In this document: in pieces, positions 43,306-54,639 of the stretch
Position numbering within the stretch: the first letter of the stretch is position 1
Layout: each line of letters starts with the position of its first letter
Assembly: GCF_023898315.1 (NCBI RefSeq)
Contig: NC_064614.1
Span: 501,534,109 to 501,598,108, forward strand
Direction of reading: 5' to 3'
Origin: Schistocerca nitens
Taxonomy: Eukaryota > Arthropoda > Insecta > Orthoptera > Acrididae
Length of the DNA: 64,000 nucleotides
Position numbers and translations under genes: made by a program
The notes under the pieces: model-generated
What the model saw: only the letters and a program-made list of their open reading frames with translations
Databases searched by the model: none
What the model was told of the DNA's origin: nothing

Positions 43306-43852
43306 TAGACCTTCCAAAGGACTTTAAAATAACACGCACAATACCGACAAACACTGTTTGTATGACTATGAATTACTCACGTTTCGTCGAACTACAATAG
43401 GAAAGTACAATTACCGCTGTTCTTTATGGCGAAAAAGCGGTTAGTGAGAATGGTACAAACACCTTTCCTTCCTATCGTCTGAATTAGGAGGCTTATTGCT
43501 TGTTTGGTTTAATTAATTAATAGAATATGAAGCAATTGGTATAAAGAATGCTTTTTCCAAACTTTCGATAAAAGAAAGTCTGCTATCAAGACATCTTTTG
43601 TTCAGTTACTTTATTTATGACTGAACAGTTCCTAAAACTGAAGACACTCGTCTGTGCTCTGCACTGCAGTCGAGCTCTGGCAACGTTGTTCTCTGTTCAT
43701 TGGCTGACTGTGTTTTGTGACGTCAGATGCTCAGAACGAACCTAAACTCGGCCGCCGTCGTAAATGACGCGCACTTTAGTTACCTAAACTACTTACGTAT
43801 ATTGAGCTAAATTTTTGAAAAAATAGAGACAAATAAAAAATAGTTACCTTCT
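43306..43852. other. no gene seen
   Basis: No recognised coding or repeat signature. Confidence 0.5.
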
Positions 43853-43960
43853 ATCAGGTTGGTGCATAAATTCGTTCCGTTTTTCCGTAAGTTTAATAAA
43901 CACGACAGATACACGTAACAGACTTTACTCGTCAGTAATATGTTCTCCTTCACCTTACAA

Positions 43961-44160
43961 GCCGGCCGGAATGGCCGTCTGGTTCTAGCGCTACAGTCTG
44001 GAGCCGAACGACCGCTCCGGTCGCAGGTTCGAATCCTGCCTCGGGCATGGATGTGTGTCTTGTCCTTAGGTTAGTTAGGTTTAAGTAGTTCTAATTTCTA
44101 GGGGACTGATGACCTCAGATGTTAAGTCTCATAGTGCTCAGAGCCATTTGAACCATTTTG
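43961..44160 (+). mobile_element. SINE-A inside mariner
   Basis: A full-length forward copy, from GCCGGCCGGAATGGCCGTCT to GAGCCATTTGAACCATTTTG, inserted near the 3' end of the mariner relic. Confidence 0.92.
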
Positions 44161-44520
44161 AAGGTCTTTGAAGGTTGTTCGATAGAGTGCGAAAATAGTG
44201 AAAATCTGAGGGCGCAAGATCATGTGAATAAGGTGGGTACGGAATGACTTCCCAACGCAATTCCTGTCTAGTGTTGTTGTCGGTCTAGCGAAATGCGGGC
44301 TGCCGTTTTGATGGAGTAGCTTCACATCACGCAGTCTTTTTGGTCGTTGTTCTTGGACTGAGTCTGCAAGACGCCCCAGTAGTTGCCAATAAACGTCCGT
44401 AGTGATGGTTACGCCTCGGGGTAGCAATTCTTAGAACACCCACCGTCAAAGTTCCACCAGTAGCACATCCTTACGTTTTGTGGATGCGCGCAGATCTTTG
44501 TAAGTGGAATTACTGCTTTG

Positions 44521-44726
44521 TTGCCGCGCGGGACTAGCCAAGCGGTCTTGGGCGCTGCAGTCATGGACTGTGCGGCTGGTCCTGGCGGAGGTTCGAGTTG
44601 TCCCTCGGGCATGGGTGTGTGTGTTTGTCCTTAGGATAGTTTAGGTTAAGTAGTGTGTAAGCTTAGGGACTGATGGCCTTAGCAGTTAAGTCCCATAAGA
44701 TTTCACACACATTTGAACATTTTTGA
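44521..44726 (+). mobile_element. SINE-D inside mariner
   Basis: The head, GACTAGCCAAGCGGTCTTGG (A box) and CGGAGGTTCGAGTTGTCCCT (B box), differs from SINE-A. The body, GTCCTTAGGATAGTTTAGGT, AGCTTAGGGACTGATGGCCT and TTAAGTCCCATAAGATTTCA, is recognisably related to the SINE-A body. Flanks carry ACTGCTTT at 44512-44519 and 44727-44734. Confidence 0.9.
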
Positions 44727-45419
44727 ACTGCTTTTTTCGGGCGCAACCGTTCCTTTCTTTTCCTTGTGTTAGCATAAATACGCCATTTCTCGCCACCAGG
44801 AACGATACAGGATAGAAATTCTTGGTGCTGTTCTCGAACCAAGTGACAGTGAGCAAGCAAGGATGCACATATAGCCACCAGCTGATTTTTATATTTTGGC
44901 TTAGAGCACGCGGTACCCATAAAGCCGCCCGATTTTTGAATCCACCCCATTGCATGCAAATGTCCCACGTTGGTGGATTGAGCACAGTTCATCACATTTG
45001 CGACTTCTCGAGAACACTGGCGTCGATCATTGTGGATTAATGCGTTTAAACTAACGATCTTCGTCAAACCTCGAACGTCTTGCTGAACTTGAGTAGTCAC
45101 TAATGTCAAAACAATCCTCCTTAAAACGAGAAAATTATTTTCTTGCCGTGCTTTGTCCATTAGGAATATCCCCATACACGGCGCAAATGTTTCTGGCAGC
45201 CAACGTTGCTATCATCCGACTGTTCAACTCAAACAGAAGACTGTGTCAGAAATGTTCCGATTTCTGCACTTGGTCTCCATTTTCTATCCAAGTGCGAAGG
45301 CGGCGTCGTCAATGGAATTGAAACCACGTTTGTTACTGGCAACAGAACACAACCAACCTCCTCGACGGAGCTAGGTATATATATATAACATTTCAGAAGG
45401 TTGGAAACACCGATTCCGA

Positions 45420-46031
45420 AAGCAGCGATTGTGTGAAACAAGACCGAGAAAGCAGGCGTACGCCATGCCGTATTCGTTGACTTCCGAAAGTTGTTCCATA
45501 CAGTTCCGCACAAAATACGTGCGTACGGAATATCAGACCAAGTGTATGACTGAATAGAAGTGTCTAGCAAATAGAACACAGCACGTCATTTTGAACGAAG
45601 AGAAGTCTTTAGACACAGAAGTAGCTCCGGGCATGCCCCAGGGGACTGTTGTACAACAAATACTTCTCACTGTGTATATAAATGACCGAGTAGAGAACGA
45701 CGTAAGTTTCATGAGGCTTCTCGCAGGTGATGTTGTTGTATACAGAGAAGTCGCAACGCTGATACAGGACATCGAGAACATTCGAAGTAACAGGTTGATT
45801 AAGTAAGCGCGAAAGCGTCACGGAGATCCTCAGCCATCTCCTGTGGCAGCCGCTGCAAGAGAGAAGTTCTGCGTCGCGGTGTCTTAATTGTCAAAGTTCC
45901 GAGAACGGACGTTCCTAGAAGATTCAGCAAAGATATTGCTTCCTCCTACATACATCTTGCAAAAGACCATGAAGATAAAATTAGAGAGGATCGAGCCCGC
46001 ACAGAGTCTTACCGACAATCGTTCTTCCCGC
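45420..46031 (+). pseudogene. LINE RT and 3'-end fragment
   Basis: Frame-shifted pieces match the LINE at 58.8 kb: DFRKLFHTVPHKIRAYGISD, TQHVILNEEKSLDTEVAPGM, PQGTVVQQILLTVYINDRVE and LLAGDVVVYREVATLIQDIE (LFADDSVVYRK in the better copy, so the active-site FADD is AGDV here). A deletion joins this to a C-terminal piece, KIREDRARTESYRQSFFPR, cut by a SINE-A. It is inactive. Confidence 0.82.
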
Positions 46032-46226
46032 GCCGGCCGGTATGGCCGTGCGGTTCTAGGCGCTTCAGTCTGGAACCACGTGACCGCTACGGTCGCAGGT
46101 TCGAATCCTGCCTCGGGCATGGATTTGTTGATCTCCTTAGGTAAGTTAGGTTTAATGAGTTCTAAGTTCTAGGCGACTGATGACCTCAGACGTTAAGTCG
46201 CATAGTGCTCAGAGCCATTTGAACTG
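46032..46226 (+). mobile_element. SINE-A at LINE 3' end
   Basis: A forward copy, from GCCGGCCGGTATGGCCGTGC to CAGAGCCATTTGAACTG, inserted within the C-terminal codons of the LINE fragment. Confidence 0.92.
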
Positions 46227-46515
46227 ACCAATTTTATACTGCTGCTTACACTATCTGGTAACTCGTTTACGCACTCTTATACTAAGAACATTGGAGATAC
46301 TACTAAACTTTCTTGGGGCACATTCAGTGCTACTTTCGTCATGTTCAACGATCAGAAAAACGTACTGGATTCCAACAGTCAAATATTTACCGGGCAAATG
46401 ATTTATTTGCGAAGATATTCCGTATTGTTGCATATTAGGTACTATTTGATGACGTGGATTTTTATCGAACGCCTTTCAAAAATTTAGAAAGACGGAATCT
46501 ACTTATTCATTTGTA

Positions 46516-47760
46516 CACTATGTGATCAAAAGTATCCGGACACACAAAAACATACATTTTTCATATTAGGTGCAATGTGCTGCCACGTTCTGCCAGGTAT
46601 TCCATATAAGTGACCTCAGTAGTCATTAGACATCGTGAGAGAGCAGAATGGGACGCTCCGCGGAACTCACGGACTTCGAACGTTGTCAGGTGATAGGGTG
46701 TCCCTTGTGTCAAACGTCTGTACGCGAAATTTCCACGCTCCTAAACATCCCTAGGTAAATTTTCCGATGTGACAGTGAAGTAGAAACGTGAAGGGACACG
46801 CACAGCACAAAAGCGTTCAGGCCGACTTCGTCTGTTGACTGACAAGAGACCGCCAACAGTTGAAGAGGGTCGTAGTGTGTAGTAGGCAGACATCTATCCA
46901 GACCATCACACAGGAATTCCAGACTGCATCAGGATCCACTGCAAGTACTGAGACAGTTAGGCGGGAGGTGAGAGAACTTGAATTTCATGGTCGAGCGGCT
47001 GCTCATAAGCCACACACCACGCCGGTGAACGCCAAACGACGCCGCTTGGTGTAATGAGCGTAAACATTGGACAGTGGAACAGTGGAGAACGTTGTGTGGA
47101 GTGACGAACTATGGTACACAAAGTAGTGATCCGATGGCACGGTGTGGGTATGGCGAATGCCCATTGCACGTCATCTGCCAGCGTGTATAGTGCCACCAGT
47201 GAAATTCGGAAGCGGTGGTGTTATGGGGTGTGGTCGTGTTTTTCATGGAGGGGACTTGCACCCCTTGCTGTTTTGCGTGGCACTATCACAGCACAGGCCT
47301 ACATTGATGTTTTAAGCACCTTCTTGCTTTCCAATGTTGAAGAGCTATTTGGGGATTGCGATTCCACCTATCAACACGATCGAGCACCTGTGCATAATGC
47401 ACGGCCTGTGGCCTGTGGCGGAGTGGTTACACGACAATAACATCCCTGTAGTGGACTGGCCTGCACAGAGTTCTGACGTGAATCCTATAGAACACCTTTA
47501 GGATGTTTTGGAACGCCGACTTCGTTCCAGGCCTCACCGACTGACATCGATACCTCTCCTCAGTGCAACACTCCGTGAAGAATGGGCTGCCATTCCTCAA
47601 GAAATCTTGCCCACCTGATTGAACTATGCCAGCGGGAGTGGAAGCTGCCATCAAGGCTAATGGTGGGCCAACACCATATTGAATTCCAGCATTACCAATG
47701 GAGGGCGCCACGAACTTGTCATTTTCAGCGAGGCGTCCGGATACTTTTGATCACATAGTG
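46516..47760 (+). mobile_element. Tc1-like transposon with 26-bp perfect terminal repeats, dead
   Basis: Flanked by TA (46514-46515, 47761-47762). Both ends begin CACTATGTGATCAAAAGTAT and stay identical for 26 bp. The 1245-bp interior starts MGRSAELTDFERCQVIGC near 46648, but the frame is soon broken. Recognisable later pieces are [55 protein letters not shown] and, frame-shifted, PAQSSDVNPIEHL. The element is full-length in structure but lacks a usable transposase. Its ends are intact, so it could still be mobilised in trans. Confidence 0.92.
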
Positions 47761-47762
47761 TA

Positions 47763-48859
47763 TGTATTGTTTCTCAGGTACTGTGTGAATTAAGCCAGCC
47801 GTTTTTCCTGAACTCATTCTGGTTCTTTGAGAAACACTTCCTTTTGTCCATGAATTTAGTAGTGTTTGAGCATACAATATTTTCTACTGTCCTGCAGATG
47901 GACGGACGTCAGCGATATTGGTCTGTAATTCGGCGCTTCCCATCTTTCACATATTTTCGTAAACAGGGTTGACGTGCGCTGTTTTCCCTTCATTCACTGC
48001 GCACGAGATTCTTGATAAATGCGAGCTAGGAAAGGGACCGATTCTTAGTGTATTCAGTGTAGAATGAACAGCGAAGAGCCTCAGTGTTGAGACAGTGGAG
48101 TCGCGTTCGAAGGGGATGGGTTTCGTATGTCCTTCCAACCTTAGTTGCCGTATGTAGCTTAATGTGATTGTTTGTCTGGTTCTTTTGGGAGGACACTGGC
48201 ACTTTCTGTACCAATACTTGTCAGGTTCGAACTAGTATTCCGTATGTAATTAGCTCGTAGTCCACGGCACGTTAATGTCCAGTCATTTTCTGAAGTATTA
48301 CTGAGATAATGGTTCTACGATAGGTAGTACGTTTTTGGGGAGTGGAGCGCGCTGGTTTATTAACTTCCACTTAAACCAAAAAGAAAGTTTTTTACAATCA
48401 TAAATATAAGTTGCTGGAGAAGTATCGTTAACGATTCGCCTTTCGGCAAAACAGACAAGTTTAACAGCTGCATAAGGTAAAATATTAAAAACTTACCAGT
48501 TTCATTTTTTAGGAACACATATTTGTTTTAAGAGATACAAAACGACAAAATCTCAGATTTAACAGTCCTTAATAAACAGAAAAAGCCGTGCAAGGATCTC
48601 TTTATCCGTCAATGCCAAATGTTAGTACCAAATAGAAAAGACTTTAACTAGATTAAAGATGGAGTTTGCTTAAAGTTATCTAATCCTAAGATGCAGACAG
48701 ACAACCCATACACAAGCGAACTTGCTTTGCTGCCTGTCAGAGATTTTTCTTTCTTTGGCAAATTAAAAAAAGTGTTGCTGCATATTTAACTTCTTTCCTG
48801 AGCCTCTGGCAGTTTTAATAATGGGTTAAAAATGTCATTTTTTCCTCTAGTGTTGTTGG
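47763..48859. other. no gene seen
   Basis: No recognised coding or repeat signature. Confidence 0.55.
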
Positions 48860-49200
48860 TGCAGACATCTCTCTCTCTCTCTCGATATTTATTACAACTC
48901 TAGTATCGTCTGGAAAAAGTACCAGTTCTGCTTGACTGATGTGAAGTGGAAGATCATTCACATGTAGAAGAGGAATGGACCCAAAACTGAACCTTGTGGG
49001 ACTTCATTCGTGATTTCTCCCCAGTCACTAAAATTTTCTCTCCTGTGAACATGGTTGGAACTGTTGATCACAAATTTTTGCAGTTCAAACCAGTTGTGTG
49101 TTAAGACATCAGTTCCATAAAACTTGTATGGAAGTAACGTGATCTGCAAAATCAAACGCCTTGGAAAGATCTGGCCCTCACCGTCATATTCAGCTGCAGG
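48860..49200 (-). pseudogene. LINE reverse transcriptase fragment
   Basis: The minus strand encodes VINSSNHVHRRENFSDWGEI and TNEVPQGSVLGPFLFYM, the QGSVLGPLLF block of non-LTR RTs. Slightly downstream in another frame come MIFHFTSVKQ and a FPDDT motif in place of FADD. This is a different LINE lineage from the 58.8 kb copy. It is truncated at both ends. Confidence 0.75.
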
Positions 49201-49529
49201 CCATGATTTGACAGTTTATTTCAGTCAAAAGCAACCCATTCGGCTTTCTTTACGCCGTTGACTGCTGTGTTAACCCAGGGCTGGTCATGGCGCTGCAAAA
49301 CCTTCACAAACCACACACGAGTGTGAGTTGTTGTTACTCCTATTTCCCCCAGGTCACCTTTAATAATATATACTCAAGTTGCTAGCCAAGCTGTTTCCTG
49401 CCCTCCTACTGTAAGTACCTGATCTTGTTCCTCAGAATCTCTACACAAGGCCTCTAAGTTCTCTGTCACCTGGGTAAGGTTGTTTGTGTCTTGGTATTGT
49501 GTTCTGCACCGTTAAAAATGAGTCAAGCA
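49201..49529. other. no gene seen
   Basis: No recognised signature. Confidence 0.5.
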
Positions 49530-49900
49530 GCAGACGAAGGGGGCGGTATCGACCGGCCGTGCACGGTACACGCCCCCCAGTGACAGGTTGCCGCGAGACC
49601 TCGCGGCGCGCTCCCGTGCCGGTGCGTACGTGCGCGGGCCTGCCCGTCCGACGATATGACCGGAGGAGTGCGGGTCGCATGCCCGCACAGCACCCACGCG
49701 TGCTCTATATTAGGCGGTTCGATCACTGCGGGGGCGGCGGCCGCGCCCCGCCTCGCAGCGACCTGCCTCGTGCCGCTCCGCTGCGAGCCGTGCCTCAGAC
49801 ACTCTCATTGTCCCTTTGTGGTGGCCGCACGAGCAGCACCGGCTGATAACGCAGCGCCGGTTCCGGGAAGCCAGCCGTGGGACAGTGAGCGCGCCCACCT
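49530..49900. other. CpG-rich island, no recognised coding
   Basis: A strongly CpG-rich block with open frames on both strands that carry no motif. Its right edge is followed by GGTACTTCTTTG at 49922, too weak to call a splice donor. Confidence 0.5.
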
Positions 49901-50024
49901 CCGGCCCATGAACGCTCCACAGGTACTTCTTTGTTGCTGTTCCGTAGTCAGCTTCAAACGAGTAAGTTCGAATGGATTTCAGACAGTGAGTTACACATTA
50001 GTGTAGCAAGCCAGGTAACTTTTA

Positions 50025-50480
50025 TTGAATGCGGCACTACACTTCAAAGTGACACGGACACGACACTATTTTTCAACATAGTCCCCAAGTCTCCCAGTTA
50101 AACAACGGTCGGGACGTTCTACCAATTGTTCAGTTCCTCGGCGACAGAAATCCGTTCCTTGGTCACGGAGCTATTCCAGAACCGCTGTGTGAACATCCTC
50201 GCAGTCATGTGCTTTCAGCGTGCCGGAGAGGTGGAAATCGCGTGGTGCAAGATCTGTATTTCCCGATCAGCATTTGCCATGTCTGTACCGCTTGGTCAAT
50301 TTGTTGCCACAATTTCATTGCATCTGGCCCATATACCACCAGAAGTTCGCGAGTAACCGGTGTGCAATGATACTATCTCTCGTGTTTCAACGTTGGGTAC
50401 GTTTCCAGTTGCCATGCCATTTCGCTCGCACTCTGCGATGCATCCTTACTGCAGCAGAACTCTGTCTGCAGAAAAGCCTG
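50025..50480 (-). pseudogene. mariner-like relic, internally deleted
   Basis: Reading leftward: an N-terminal block, ELLVVYGPDAMKLWQQIDQA (family consensus like VVYGPDAMSRxxIVKWCxxF), is joined to a C-terminal block, EDVHTAVLE, LRDQGTDFCRRGTEQLVERP and DRCLTGRLGDYVEK. The whole catalytic centre is missing. The final GDYVEK is typical of mariner C-termini. Confidence 0.75.
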
Positions 50481-51854
50481 AACTTGCGGTAAGGTCTACG
50501 CGTGGGGACGTCACTTGTAACTTAGTTTCCCAACACCTTTACGTATGAGAATCTGGAGAAATAAGAGCATGCTCTCCCATTTCGTCCATCAATATTTTAA
50601 ATGTAAGGACACTAACTTTTTAAAGCGAAATGTATGGGTGTTAAGTTCGAATTAATACTTACGTGATGACATGAAATTATGTTACTGGAAACGTACATCA
50701 TATCGTAATATCGTTTCAGCGAATCTAATTCAGTTCATATATAGCCCTGGTGGCTGGATAAGCAACGTGCCTCCACTGACTCCCTCTCTCACAGTGGTGC
50801 TACTCCCACGCACACTAGTGACGACCGATTGTTCTGGAGCTTGCGCTTATCACCACAGCTTGGGATTTCTGTTCTCATGTCTGACTGGCTGTAATCTATT
50901 CTTGAGAGTCCTTCACAGTGTTGACTCAACGCAGGACCACTGTAACCGAAGTGATAGTCTGCGTAGGTAGTACTACGCCACCTGCTGCTGGATCGACTGG
51001 TCGCATACTTACGTCTACTCAGCTTGCATTGTCCATTAGTCACCAATACCTCATATTGTACCCGCCGGTGGTAGACGTCTCTTACACGTAGAGTGGGGAC
51101 ATGTAGTATTTTCGGACACTGACGACCGCAAACGTATTAAGCCTTATCGTGATGACCGCATTCTAACTCCCAGTTCACACTCAAATGGCGTGGATGGTAG
51201 ACGTCGCTTCGGGGTCCGCGCCATGTCCGTTTGTGGCCACGAGTGGCGCAGACGTCCAAGTGGCACCCTGCTGTTGTCATTAATTTGAAGTCTTCCGATA
51301 TGGCTCAGAACTAAGTGTTTTATGTAGATGAAGCAAAGCTACATCCCTCTCAGCAGGCTGAGTCTCAGTAACATTTTTACTTTTCGCGTAAAAAATTAAA
51401 AATTCCGGTTTTGGGATTCGCGTTGCAGTCTTTCTCATTAGATTCTGGAGGAAACTATTCGGCAAAAAATTGATTTTTGGACACCTTATAGCCTGCACTA
51501 CAGCTTGATAGAGACTATTTTCGTTGTTGCCCTTAGTTGTTGTGATACTTCCAAAATAAGTAAACCACCGGGCATATTTACATTTGGTGAGCTTTAGGAC
51601 CTACGACATACCTTGCTTCGTACGAAATATAGCTAACATATCGAAATTGCTTTTAACGGTGAAAGGAGTCCAGAGTAAATAAGTGATATATTTTGTCGTT
51701 TGGCCGCGACGAGCTACTACGTGCAACACTCGACGTCATGGCCGCACGCTATGATGATTTGTGGCTCATGTTTCTCTTTTATAAGTTGTTTATGATGCCA
51801 GTTGCAATTACATATTTATTAAAAGTTATTTTCGTTTTAAAACAAAACAAATAC
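50481..51854. other. no gene seen
   Basis: No recognised coding or repeat signature. Confidence 0.5.
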
Positions 51855-51866
51855 AATCACAGATCC

Positions 51867-52065
51867 AAATGGTTCAAATGGCTCTGAGCACTATGGGACT
51901 CAACTGCTGAGGTCATAAGTCCCCTAGAACTTAGAACTACTTAAACCTAACTAACCTAAGGACAACACACACATCCATGCCCGAGGCAGGATTCGAACCT
52001 GCGACCGTAGCGGTCGCGCGGTTCCAGACTGTAGCGCCAGAACCGCTCGGCCACCAGCGGCCGGC
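51867..52065 (-). mobile_element. SINE-A, young subfamily, with 12-bp TSD
   Basis: A full-length reverse copy with an exact duplication, AATCACAGATCC, at 51855-51866 and 52066-52077. By eye it is the same sequence as the copy at 31310-31509. Confidence 0.96.
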
Positions 52066-52077
52066 AATCACAGATCC

Positions 52078-53027
52078 AGCGGCAGAGTTAGCTACATATT
52101 GTATACATAATTTTTTCGTACCTGCACCAACAATTTCATTCACGAAACATTCAATAAGTATTTCAGTTCATACATTACTGAAAACATGGGTGTGTGCCAG
52201 CGATTAATGAATGAGAAATGGGATTTTGCTATTGATGTAACTAAAATATTCTGTGTTTTGGATGTTTTATGCCTACCTTTTTGCTTGCTTACCTATTTTA
52301 TGCGATGCGGGCGGTGTGCTGAAGTAAAACGTCATTTTGCATATTTTTTGTGACAGTTATTATACAATTACTCTTATTATCTTTGAAAAAATAGCACCAT
52401 CCTCTTTATTTTCCGGGACGAACAACGTTGAATGTGTGCAGTTAGAACGTTGTTCTGCTGAAACACTGTGGTTTTTCTGTCTTACTTGGTGCAGAAATAG
52501 AAACCTTATTTTGAAATAGTATAGTAACACAGATGAAGCACGTATTGTTTACTGCAATACATATCTGCACAAGCACCAGCAGAAGATACAGAAAGTTTTA
52601 ACACTACTCCTGTTGCAATTACATTAAACATTTACACTCTGCAGTACATTTTCTGTCCTCAATCAGTGGGTTTTACCAGATAGCCGTGTAAATCCACTAC
52701 TTACTTGGTACTTGCTCATAGAATATCTGTTTTTCAGCTGTGGTATAATGTGACATGTTATGTAAGGTTTCCTTCTTATCACTTTTTACTGCTGGAATTT
52801 TATCACGCAAGATATGAAAAACTGTAATGTTATCGAGCAGCAGATTTCTTTTCCCAGCACCTCTAGGTTTCTTTGCTGTCCTTTGACAAATCCACGGTTG
52901 CTACAGTTACCAAACACACTTTTCACAGTATGTAGTCAGAAACAGAGGTGTTACCAAGTGTCTAAAATCTGGCGTTACTTAGGTTTCTAAAATCTCCCTG
53001 ATGTAGCAGTTGGTGTTCACGCTGCCT
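52078..53027. other. no gene seen
   Basis: AT-rich sequence with no recognised signature. Confidence 0.55.
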
Positions 53028-53228
53028 TCAAATGGTTCAAATGGCTCTGAGCACTATGGGACTTAACATCTGAGGTCATCAGTCCCCTAGAACTTAGAAC
53101 TACTTAAGCCTAACTAACCTAAGGACATCACACACATCCATGCCCGAGGCAGGATTCGAACCTGCGACCGTAGCGGTCGCGCGGTTCCAGACTGAAGCGC
53201 CTAGAACCGATCGGCCACAACGGCCGGC
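53028..53228 (-). mobile_element. SINE-A
   Basis: A full-length reverse copy, from TCAAATGGTTCAAATGGCTC to GGCCACAACGGCCGGC. Confidence 0.93.
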
Positions 53229-53234
53229 CGAGTA

Positions 53235-53680
53235 TTTTCCTTTCTCACTTTTTCAGTTCTTCTTATTCACCTGTTTTATTCATTGTAAGGCATTCAGATC
53301 CATACAGTGTTGCTGGTTTAATTGCTGTTACGTAATGTCTAATTGTTGCCTGGAACTATGTTTATCTTTTATTATATGCGTGAGTCTCGATGCTAATTCT
53401 CTTTTCTTTAACCTTCCTATACTTGTGGTCCTATTCAGTTCTTACGATAGTATCCTTTCTCCCAAATATGTGAAATTATGAACTCTTTCGATGTTTCCGT
53501 GTTGCATTTTTATATATTTTTCACTTGTGTTTATGTTCGATGTATACCGTTTTCTCAAATGATATTTGTAATCTAATTTTAGACCCGATTTTGTGAAGTG
53601 TCTCTGTCACTATCTTTATATCTGTATTATCCTTACAAGTTATTCGAGCAACGTCAGCCAAAATTTGTTATTACTAGTTA
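53235..53680 (-). pseudogene. LINE fragment, second lineage (RT thumb/C-terminus)
   Basis: Reading leftward: QISFEKTVYIEHKH, ERVHNFTYLGERILS, RLKKRELASRLTHIIKDKHS and, after frameshifts, VTAIKPATLYGSECLTMNKT. The series GLKISxxKTxYI, FxYLG, AxxLTxxIxxKxxLS and KPxxLYGSECxxM is the post-catalytic region of an endonuclease-reverse transcriptase LINE. The catalytic blocks are absent. Confidence 0.75.
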
Positions 53681-53719
53681 GTAACCCATACACACTAATC
53701 CAATTTCAATTTAAGTATT

Positions 53720-54148
53720 AGAGAAGCTTTTCTGGAGGTATTTGTCCACTGGAGTGTAGTCTTGTGCGAAAGGAAAACTTGGAAGAAACGTATTACAGAT
53801 AAGAAGAGCCGGCCGGAGTGGCCGAGCGGTTCCAGGCGCTTCAGTCTGGAACCGCGCGACCGCTACGGTCGCAGGTTCGAATACTGCCTCGGGCATAGAT
53901 GTGTGTGATGTGCTTAGGTTAGTTAGGTTTAAGTAGTTCTAAGTTCTAGGGGACTGATGACCTCAGAAGTTAAGTCCCATAGTGCTCAGAGCCATTTGAA
54001 CCATTTTTGAACAGATAAGAAAAGGCTGCAATATTTATGCAGAGACGAAGAGGATTGCCCAGAACATTGGAGAGCGCATCAAACCAGTATTCGGAGTGAA
54101 GCAAAGAAGAAGAAGAAGAACAACAACAACAACAACAACAAAAACAAT
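53720..54148 (+). pseudogene. LINE 3' end with microsatellite tail, split by SINE-A
   Basis: Around the SINE at 53806-54010 the plus strand reads LGRNVLQIRK and KRLQYLCRDEEDCPEHWRAH, then QTSIRSEAKKKKK. This resembles the last residues of LINE polyproteins. It runs directly into an (AAG)n(AAC)n tract (54103-54148), probably the 3' tail. Confidence 0.55.
53806..54010 (+). mobile_element. SINE-A with 11-bp TSD
   Basis: A full-length forward copy with an exact duplication, ACAGATAAGAA, at 53795-53805 and 54011-54021. Confidence 0.96.
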
Positions 54149-54639
54149 AGTTGTTCGAAACAATGAATAAATCTTGTGGGATGCCGTATTGATTCCAATT
54201 CTTTTCCTTTTTAAATTACAGATTGTGTTTTCGAACTTTACACAGTTACATAATAAACGTTAAATACAGCGTTATAGGATTTTAATTTGAAAATTGCCCC
54301 GAAATTTCTATTTTTGCATGGCAGTGTGCGCATAACAGGGTCAGCCTAGGAATGTAAAATGTGAAGTTGTCATGAACTCGAAAGTTATTCTCACTGCTTT
54401 GCTAGCAGTGGCCCTATTGGAAGTGGTACACTATTGCATACCTCCGATCTTTGAGCTAACTTTCTCGGTTATTGGAGGATCTGCTGGTTAACGTTGATTC
54501 CGAACCATATCACAGCTATCCATTTTTCAGAAAAGTGACAGGTAAAGTCCTAGAGTTGACCAGAGATTAAATCCGAGGCTTTTCGGTCTGTACTCTTATC
54601 TTCACCACGGAGCCACCGAGCGGTTGTATCGATTCCAAG
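54149..54639. other. no gene; possible decayed tRNA-like repeat at 54570-54630
   Basis: Reversed, 54630-54570 contains GGTGGCTCCGTGGTGAAGAT and TCGGATTTAATCTCTGG, faintly tRNA-like. Nothing else is recognised. Confidence 0.35.

Larger units (their letters stand above)
43853..45300 (-). pseudogene. mariner transposon relic carrying two SINEs
   Basis: On the minus strand from about 45300: ARNICAVYGDIPNGQSTARK, LNALIHNDRRQCSREVANVM, NCAQSTNVGHLHAMGWIQKS and then, frame-shifted, SLLAHCHLVREQHQEFLSCI and EKWRIYANTRKRKE. After SINE-D it continues MLPRGVTITTDVYWQLLGRL and RPKRLRDVKLLHQNGSPHFA (usually LLHDNARPH; Asp to Gln). The block order is that of a mariner transposase (helix-turn-helix, then DD34D domain). 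The left end, GGTTGGTGCATAAATTCGTT (43857), resembles mariner terminal repeats. Stops, frameshifts and the SINEs inactivate it. Confidence 0.88.

Noticed and set aside
4079-54000. CRISPR-like array from regularly repeated ~190-bp sequence
   Set aside because: The repeats are dispersed, in both orientations, with individual target duplications and tRNA promoters. They are SINEs in a eukaryotic genome.
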